Assembly (NCBI RefSeq): GCF_031845265.1
Contig: NZ_JAVRBG010000005.1
Location: 1-64,000 of the forward strand
DNA from: Mesonia ostreae
Lineage (GTDB): Bacteria; Bacteroidota; Bacteroidia; Flavobacteriales; Flavobacteriaceae
Direction of reading: 5' to 3'
Length of the DNA: 64,000 nucleotides
The notes beneath the pieces are model-generated. The model had not been told where the DNA came from, made no database searches, and saw only the letters and a list, made by a program, of their open reading frames with translations. This document shows, one piece after another, positions 59,168 through 64,000 of the stretch (positions within the stretch are counted from its first letter, which is position 1; each line of letters begins with the position of its first letter). Position numbers and translations under genes: made by a program.

Positions 59168-60283
59168 ATGAGCACATTTTTAGAATTAGGAGTAGAGGCC
59201 AACATTATAAAGGGTCTAAACGAATTAAAAATTTTTACCCCAACCGAAATTCAAGAAGAAGCAATTCCATTATTGCTAAATAATGAAACCGATTTTGTTG
59301 GGTTAGCTCAAACTGGAACTGGAAAAACTGCAGCTTATGGTTTACCTGTTCTTCATAAAATAGATGCAGAAAAACCTCAAATACAAGCTTTAATTCTCTC
59401 TCCTACAAGAGAATTGGTGCTTCAAATAAAAAAACAACTCTTTAAGTTTACCAAATATAGCGAAGATAAAATCTTTACGGAAGCCGTCTATGGCGGAGAA
59501 AAAATAGATATTCAAATTAAAAATTTGAAACGTCCCACACATATTGTTGTTGCTACGCCTGGGAGACTCGTAGATTTAATGGAACGCGGAGATATTAAGC
59601 TTACCAGTGTGACAACCTTAATTCTTGATGAAGCCGATGAAATGCTTAGTATGGGCTTCAAAGACGATTTAACCAAAATCATAAGAGAAACAGGAAGACA
59701 AAAATCTACTTGGTTGTTTTCTGCGACGATGCCTGAAGGAATTCAGCAAATCGTTAAAAAATATATGTCTCCTAAGGCGCCACGAGTAGAAACCAATAGG
59801 AAGTCGCTCATTAATGAGAATATCACGCATCAATTTATACGAGTTACTAGATCGAATAAAGAAGCAATTCTTGTCAACCTTCTTGACTCTAAGAAAGAAG
59901 AACGCGGAATCATATTTACTAGAACTAAAGCCAACGCACAGCAAGTCACTAAACTGTTAAAAGAAGAAGGTTTTTCTGTGGAAGCTTTAGAAGGGAATAT
60001 GCAGCAAAAAGAACGCGAAAAAGCGATGCGAGCTTTTAAGAAGGAAAACATTCAGTTTATGGTTTCTACAGATGTTTCTGCACGAGGAATAGACGTTCAA
60101 GATTTAGGTTTTGTAATTCACTACCAATTACCAGAACAGTTGGAATATTACACGCACCGAAGTGGAAGAACTGCAAGAGCAGGTAAAACTGGTTTCTCTA
60201 TCGCATTGGTCTTACCACACGAAATTGAATTGATGAAGGATATTAGTAAAAAACTAGAAATTCAATTTATAGAAAGAAAGTAA
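59168..60283 (+). CDS. DEAD-box RNA helicase
   Basis: ATP-dependent RNA helicase of the CsdA/RhlE group that unwinds RNA in ribosome assembly or decay. From the ATG at 59168 it has 371 aa and only the helicase core: Q motif region FTPTEIQEEAIP, Walker A AQTGTGKTAA, motif Ib-like TPGRLVDLM, DEAD box LILDEADEM, SAT (FSATMP), and in the second domain VSTDVSARGIDV and HRSGRTARAG. A C-terminal extension is absent, so specificity is not indicated. Single gene; a GTG at 59132 would add 12 residues but is placed within the promoter. Confidence 0.95.
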   Translation: MSTFLELGVEANIIKGLNELKIFTPTEIQEEAIPLLLNNETDFVGLAQTGTGKTAAYGLPVLHKIDAEKPQIQALILSPTRELVLQIKKQLFKFTKYSEDKIFTEAVYGGEKIDIQIKNLKRPTHIVVATPGRLVDLMERGDIKLTSVTTLILDEADEMLSMGFKDDLTKIIRETGRQKSTWLFSATMPEGIQQIVKKYMSPKAPRVETNRKSLINENITHQFIRVTRSNKEAILVNLLDSKKEERGIIFTRTKANAQQVTKLLKEEGFSVEALEGNMQQKEREKAMRAFKKENIQFMVSTDVSARGIDVQDLGFVIHYQLPEQLEYYTHRSGRTARAGKTGFSIALVLPHEIELMKDISKKLEIQFIERK

Positions 60284-60324
60284 CGAGATGCTTTAATGTT
60301 AATACTTAGGAAAAATCAAATAAT

Positions 60325-60533
60325 TTGAAAAATAAGGTCGTAAAATATTATTGGATTTTAGAAGGAGTAATATTTGGAATTATTATGCTTTTTTTCTCAA
60401 GCATTTTTTTGACTTGAGTATTGATGAATCTTTCTTTGATGGTTTTCGGAAAAAAATTCTAATATGGCTGATTGGAGGTTTAATATTTGGATTAGTAGTG
60501 AAATATATTAGAAGTAATAAAGTTTCAAAGTAA
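60325..60533 (+). pseudogene. two-helix membrane protein with a frameshift
   Basis: From a TTG at 60325 one frame encodes KNKVVKYYWILEGVIFGIIM and a first membrane helix, then ends at TGA near 60417. In the neighbouring frame DLSIDESFFDGFRKKILIWL continues into a second membrane helix and a basic tail (VVKYIRSNKVSK). The two halves join if one T is added in one of the seven-T runs near 60389 or 60404, giving about 69 aa with two matching helices (GVIFGI and GLIFGL). No known family; a real frameshift or a homopolymer error. Confidence 0.5.
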
Positions 60534-60692
60534 CTAAAAAATCTACAACCTCTTTAAGTTTATGGAATCTAAAAGTATTTTATATTGCAATTCTTACTTT
60601 CCGAAAATTATTTCATTAAGAGCAGAAGTTTATTTTAAACTGCTGGCGTTTCTCAATTAGTTAAAATTAAGTCTTGTTTCTTGATTCTATCA

Positions 60693-60724
60693 GCGCCCGC
60701 CCGATCAGGAATGGGCGGGTAGCG
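60693..60724. repeat. GC-rich hairpin downstream of recQ
   Basis: CGC-CCGCCC and GGGCGGG-TA-GCG pair around GATCAGGAAT. The G+C content is far above that of the neighbourhood. It lies about 15 nt past the end of the old recQ frame, so it may act in termination or be part of a dispersed repeat. There is no T-run. Confidence 0.5.
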
Positions 60725-60738
60725 ATTTTGGTTCAATC

Positions 60739-61062
60739 TTAACTCCTATCAATCACCGCTAAGGCCAATCTTATGCTGTGGTACGAAACTTTTTCATCAA
60801 AAAACTCGAAATATTCTTTAAGTCCGTCCGGGGAATTTAGTTTTGTTTTGGCTAGTTTCACCCGATTTACTTCTTCAGAACTCACATAATTATGAATAGG
60901 AATTTCTTTACCATCACCATAAAGTTTAGCGATATGCGAATAAATAGTGGTAGCGCTTAATCCTCTTTCTTTGGCAATATTTTCTACTGATTTCTCTTCT
61001 TGTAATAAGCTAAGCGTTTTAAGGTAAGTATTGCCTTTCTTTTTTTTGGGTGCAGGCTTAGA
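60739..61062 (-). pseudogene. severed HTH domain of RecQ
   Basis: In frame with recQ and directly after its TAA at 61063-61065 an uninterrupted 107-codon stretch reads SKPAPKKKKGNTYLKTLSLL, then KSVENIAKERGLSATTIYSH and IAKLYGDGKEIPIHNYVS, ending at TAA (60739-60741). This is the helix-turn-helix 40 domain that follows HRDC in many Bacteroidota RecQ proteins. Full length would be about 710 aa. A one-base change (AAA or CAA to TAA) explains the break. Whether a separate protein is made from the remnant is unclear: no good start codon is evident. Confidence 0.8.
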
Positions 61063-62871
61063 TTATAAAAAATCTCTAATTTCTGCAATAAACTCATCAC
61101 CATAAACTTCTAGTTTGCGTTGCCCTACACCGCTAATTTTTAAAAATTCTTGTTCACTTAGCGGACGCTCTCTTTCAATTTCTTTTAACGTAGCATCGTT
61201 AAAGACGAGGTAAGCAGGAATGTCTTCTTCTTTAGAAATTTTATACCTCAGCTTTCTTAATTGCTCAAATAAACTATTGGTTACAGGTTTTCCTGCTTCT
61301 TTAGCCACTTTTTTCTGCTGTGCTTTTTGTTCTTTTAAGGTTGTTGGTTTCGTCAAAAATACTTTTTGATTTTCAAATAATACCTTCTTAGAAAATGGGG
61401 TAAGTTGTAAGCTGTTATGGAGATGAAATGCGATTTCGCAATACCCCTGATTGATTAACTGCGTTAAGTAATGTTGCCAATCTCTCCAAGAAATGTTGTT
61501 TCCAATCCCGTAAGTTTTTAAATTCTGATAACCTTTATCTAATATCGTTTGATTTTGAGCTCCACGCAATACATCAATTACCGTTCCGGCTGCAGCGGTT
61601 CCTTTTAAGCGAGCGATACAAGACAATAATTTTTGAGCGATTACAGTTCCCTCAAAAAATTCAGGAGGATTTTTACATACATCGCAATTCCCACAATTTT
61701 CTTCCAATAACTCTCCAAAATAGCCTAATAAAATTTTTCTTCGGCAATCGGTAGCTTCAGAAAATTGTGTCATTCGGTCTAATTTTGCATTTTGAAACTC
61801 TTCATTACTGGCGCCTTCCGTAAAGCGTCTTAACTGAATCACATCTGCATAGGTATGAAAAAGTAAAGCGTTGGAAGGAAGTCCGTCTCGGCCCGCTCTT
61901 CCAATTTCTTGATAGTATCCTTCCAGGTTTTTGGGCATATTGTAATGAATCACAAACCTAACATTAGATTTATCTATTCCCATTCCAAAAGCGACGGTGG
62001 CACAAACCACTTTGGTTCTGTCAAATATAAAATCTTCCTGTACTTTAGAACGCTCTTCAAAACTTAATCCTGCATGGTAGGCGGTTGCTTCAATTCCTTT
62101 ATTTTTTAATTTTTCAGCAATACTTTCGGTACCTTTTCTGCTTAAACAATAAATAATGCCCGACTCTCCTTCTCGTTTTTGAACAAAATCTAAAATTTGA
62201 GAAACCCTATTGGTAGCAGGTCTCACTTCCAATTCTATATTTTTTCGATCAAAAGAGCTTATAAATTGCTTGGCATGCGGAATGTTTAATTGGTCTACAA
62301 TGTCTTTTCTTGTGGCTTTATCTGCGGTAGCGGTAAGGGCGATAATAGGCGTGTCTGGAAAAGTTTTCTTTAAAAAACCCAATTGCTGATAAGAAGGCCT
62401 AAAATCGTGTCCCCAAGAAGAAATACAATGAGCTTCATCTATGGCAAGGCAGTGAAAATATTGAGGTTTCAAAATATCGCTCAAGGCGGAAAGACTCTCG
62501 GGAGCTACATATAATAGTTTTAATTTTTGCTGATAAACCTGCTTGATAATTTCTTGTTGCTCGCCACTACTTTGACTGCTATTGAAATAGGCAGCAGCAA
62601 TTCCGTTCGCCTTTAAACCATCTACCTGATCTTTCATTAACGCAATAAGTGGCGAAATTACTAAAGTTGTGCCGTCAAATAATAATGCGGGCAGTTGAAA
62701 ACAAATAGATTTTCCTCCCCCCGTAGGCATAATCACCAATGCATCTTGATGGTTGAGAACACTTTCAATAATCTCTTCTTGCTGGGGTCTAAACGTGTCG
62801 TAACCAAAATACCTTTTTAGCGTAGGGTAGAGTTTTGTTTGGTAGTTTTCGGCAATCATGAAGTGAGTCAT
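61063..62871 (-). CDS. recQ: ATP-dependent DNA helicase RecQ, C-terminally truncated
   Basis: RecQ is a 3'-5' helicase in recombination and fork repair. The 602-aa protein has Walker A VIMPTGGGKSICFQLPALLF, DEAH box LAIDEAHCISSWGHDFRPSY, helicase motifs ATVAFGMGIDKSNVRF and GRAGRDGLPS, the zinc site of the RQC domain (CRRKIL, CGNCDVC) and a C-terminal HRDC domain (FNDATLKEIERERPLSEQEF) ending in EIRDFL. The HTH domain that followed is cut off by TAA. The helicase core is intact, so basic activity is likely. A -7 box at 62880-62887 is so close that the ATG at 62859 may be the true start. Confidence 0.93.
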   Translation of the reverse strand: MTHFMIAENYQTKLYPTLKRYFGYDTFRPQQEEIIESVLNHQDALVIMPTGGGKSICFQLPALLFDGTTLVISPLIALMKDQVDGLKANGIAAAYFNSSQSSGEQQEIIKQVYQQKLKLLYVAPESLSALSDILKPQYFHCLAIDEAHCISSWGHDFRPSYQQLGFLKKTFPDTPIIALTATADKATRKDIVDQLNIPHAKQFISSFDRKNIELEVRPATNRVSQILDFVQKREGESGIIYCLSRKGTESIAEKLKNKGIEATAYHAGLSFEERSKVQEDFIFDRTKVVCATVAFGMGIDKSNVRFVIHYNMPKNLEGYYQEIGRAGRDGLPSNALLFHTYADVIQLRRFTEGASNEEFQNAKLDRMTQFSEATDCRRKILLGYFGELLEENCGNCDVCKNPPEFFEGTVIAQKLLSCIARLKGTAAAGTVIDVLRGAQNQTILDKGYQNLKTYGIGNNISWRDWQHYLTQLINQGYCEIAFHLHNSLQLTPFSKKVLFENQKVFLTKPTTLKEQKAQQKKVAKEAGKPVTNSLFEQLRKLRYKISKEEDIPAYLVFNDATLKEIERERPLSEQEFLKISGVGQRKLEVYGDEFIAEIRDFL

Positions 62872-62879
62872 TTAAGCAG

Positions 62880-62887
62880 CAAAGTTA
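62880..62887 (-). promoter_or_regulatory. -7 box of recQ
   Basis: On the minus strand TAACTTTG matches TAnnTTTG; transcription would start near 62874. The -33 element is not evident. Confidence 0.45.
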
Positions 62888-62910
62888 ACGAAAACAAATT
62901 TCTTATCTAT

Positions 62911-62938
62911 AAAAAAAGCAACTCGTAAAGGTTGCTTT
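62911..62938 (-). terminator. terminator of the charged protein gene
   Basis: On the minus strand AAAGCAAC / GTTGCTTT pair over CTTTACGA and run into seven T residues. It lies 34 nt beyond the stop at 62972 and just upstream of the recQ promoter. Confidence 0.8.
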
Positions 62939-62971
62939 AATGGTGGTAATATGTGATTTGTATAAAAATTT

Positions 62972-63271
62972 TTAGTTCTTGTCATTGACTCCGCTATGAT
63001 CTTCTTCTAAATCATTATTATTTCCTCCTTGGCTATACAAGCCATTCTCTTCGTCTTTTAAGCCTTCTGGACCGTGGTCTTTTTTTGCCGTATTTCTACC
63101 AGGAATATCTAAATCTTTCCCTTCGAAATCGGTTTTACGCTTCCTATCTCTCAGCATCTCATCGTCACCGTTATCATCATGTACGTTTTCAGTATTAAGA
63201 CGCTCTTTTTCTCTCTCTGTCACATCGCTATTATACAAAGGCTTATTTTTCTCTTTCTCTTGATCTTTCAT
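62972..63271 (-). CDS. small charged, disordered protein
   Basis: The 99-aa protein is almost wholly hydrophilic (MKDQEKEKNKPLYNSDVTER, then many Asp, Glu, Lys, Asn and Gly), with no membrane segment, Cys or Trp. The pattern resembles stress-linked disordered proteins of Flavobacteriia, but I cannot name a family. It has its own terminator. Confidence 0.75.
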   Translation of the reverse strand: MKDQEKEKNKPLYNSDVTEREKERLNTENVHDDNGDDEMLRDRKRKTDFEGKDLDIPGRNTAKKDHGPEGLKDEENGLYSQGGNNNDLEEDHSGVNDKN

Positions 63272-63391
63272 AATTTTTTTCTTTTAAATTAATTATATTT
63301 TGACTTTAAGCGATTAGCTTTAACTTCTTTTAACAACCATATCTTAAAATAAGTTTACAAAAATTGCTCGTTAGGTTTAGCTTAAAACCTT

Positions 63392-63399
63392 TAATTTTG
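63392..63399 (+). promoter_or_regulatory. -7 box of the MFS transporter gene
   Basis: TAATTTTG matches TAnnTTTG 29 nt before the ATG at 63429. The -33 element is weak. Confidence 0.45.
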
Positions 63400-63428
63400 T
63401 GTTCTAAAATTTGACGAATTTCTTCTAT

Positions 63429-64000
63429 GGCTAAAAATGATCCTTATGCTGCGTTGCGTTATAAAGAATTTAATATTTTTTTACTGGTAGGATTTGCCAT
63501 GGTTTTTGCGTGGTCTATGCAGTTTATTGTTATCGAGTGGGAAGTCTACAGCCTGACTAAGAATCCGCTTTCTTTGGGAATCATCGGACTTATGGAAGTG
63601 ATTCCGGCAGTTTCTATGGCGCTTTTCGCCGGTCATATTGTAGACCAAAAAGAAAAGAAAGCTTTATTGTTTAAGTGCCTACTAGGTTTTTCGGTGATTA
63701 GTATAGGTTTGTTTCTATTAACTTGGCCTAGAATAGTTTCTGGTTACCAACAAAATCATATTTTATATTCAATTTATGGGTTGGTTTTCCTTGGCGGAAT
63801 TGTTCGCGCTTTTATGGGACCTACGATTTTTTCTCTATTTTCATTAATTGTTCCTAAAAAAGTATACCCCAACGCAGCTACTTGGAGTAGTTCGGTTTGG
63901 CAAATGGGGGCAGTTCTAGGTCCGGCATTAGCAGGTTTCTCTATACATTGGATAGGCGTTCATTGGTCGATGTGTCTTATTTTTGGATTTTCGTTAGTGG
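63429..64000 (+). CDS. MFS transporter, partial at the window end
   Basis: An open frame from the ATG at 63429 runs off the right edge; 190 codons are visible. The protein starts MAKNDPYAALRYKEFNIFLL and has six hydrophobic helices so far, with the major-facilitator loop 2-3 element GIIGLMEVIPAVSMALFAGH followed by IVDQKEKK (the DRxGRR-like loop). The EntS-like MFS group (efflux of siderophores or drugs) fits best by the length and spacing of the first half. Substrate unknown. Confidence 0.85.

Noticed and set aside
1..64000. CRISPR array, tRNA, rRNA, prophage or complete insertion sequence
   Set aside because: I looked for regularly spaced repeats, T-arm sequences, integrase or transposase motifs and found none.

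Overview
The window is a stretch of chromosome from an AT-rich member of the Bacteroidota, most likely a marine-type Flavobacteriaceae. The evidence is the gene content (fused BCKDH-type E1, MutS2 without Smr, RecQ with a C-terminal HTH domain, RlpA/SPOR, serA-serC-acyl-CoA reductase-ferredoxin), the lack of Shine-Dalgarno sequences, and repeated TAnnTTTG -7 boxes, sometimes with TTTG/TTG about 15-21 nt upstream (the Bacteroidota sigma-A promoter). I see no rRNA, tRNA, CRISPR array, intact insertion sequence or prophage. The genus cannot be fixed from the sequence alone.

Layout. 1-10.7 kb: a Tyr/His-rich secreted protein, uvrA, an ECF sigma factor with a 50-aa partner ORF, an endonuclease III without its Fe-S cysteines, Bcp, aroB, proline dehydrogenase, a YihY-type membrane protein and a DJ-1/PfpI protein. 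10.8-14.5 kb: an unusual compact cbb3-type (C-family) oxidase operon with all haem/CuB ligands and the active-site Tyr, a CcoO-cytochrome c fusion and two small membrane subunits. 14.6-17.6 kb: cupin, a frameshifted methyltransferase, OsmC, DUF488 and SDR genes. 17.7-22.3 kb (minus): an apparent operon from acyl-CoA reductase through serC, serA and RlpA to two small envelope proteins, diverging from a ferredoxin over nearly abutting -7 boxes. 22.8-34.4 kb: ychF, a PAP2 protein, a TPR hybrid histidine kinase, parE-(membrane protein)-parC-mscL and a small lipoprotein. 34.8-51.4 kb: aroC, a dicarboxylate symporter, mutS2, ung, ppk1 coupled to a cytosolic substrate-binding-like protein, nucleoside phosphorylase, SUI1, a 2OG-Fe(II) oxygenase, the E1 fusion, a lipocalin-like lipoprotein and an OmpA lipoprotein.

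51.5-58.1 kb holds the most interesting system: a compact cluster with an FAD oxidoreductase, a SAM methyltransferase, a type III polyketide synthase, a FabL/FabI-like enoyl reductase, a FabZ-like dehydratase, a FabF-like ketosynthase, an acyl carrier protein and a 4'-phosphopantetheinyl transferase. The first three parallel the type III PKS/methyltransferase/flavoprotein sets that make methylated phenolic lipids in Streptomyces; the rest look like a dedicated type II fatty-acid module that could supply the acyl starter. The product is unknown to me. Two of its genes (oxidoreductase and PPTase) carry in-frame stop codons with intact coding sequence beyond the stop.

58.1-64 kb: HPF, an ArsC/Spx-like protein, a DEAD-box helicase, a frameshifted small membrane protein, recQ whose HTH domain is cut off by an in-frame TAA, a small charged protein and the start of an MFS transporter that runs off the window. 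In all, five genes carry six simple lesions (three nonsense codons and three single-base indels in homopolymers), which means either recent gene decay or imperfect sequence; read data would decide.
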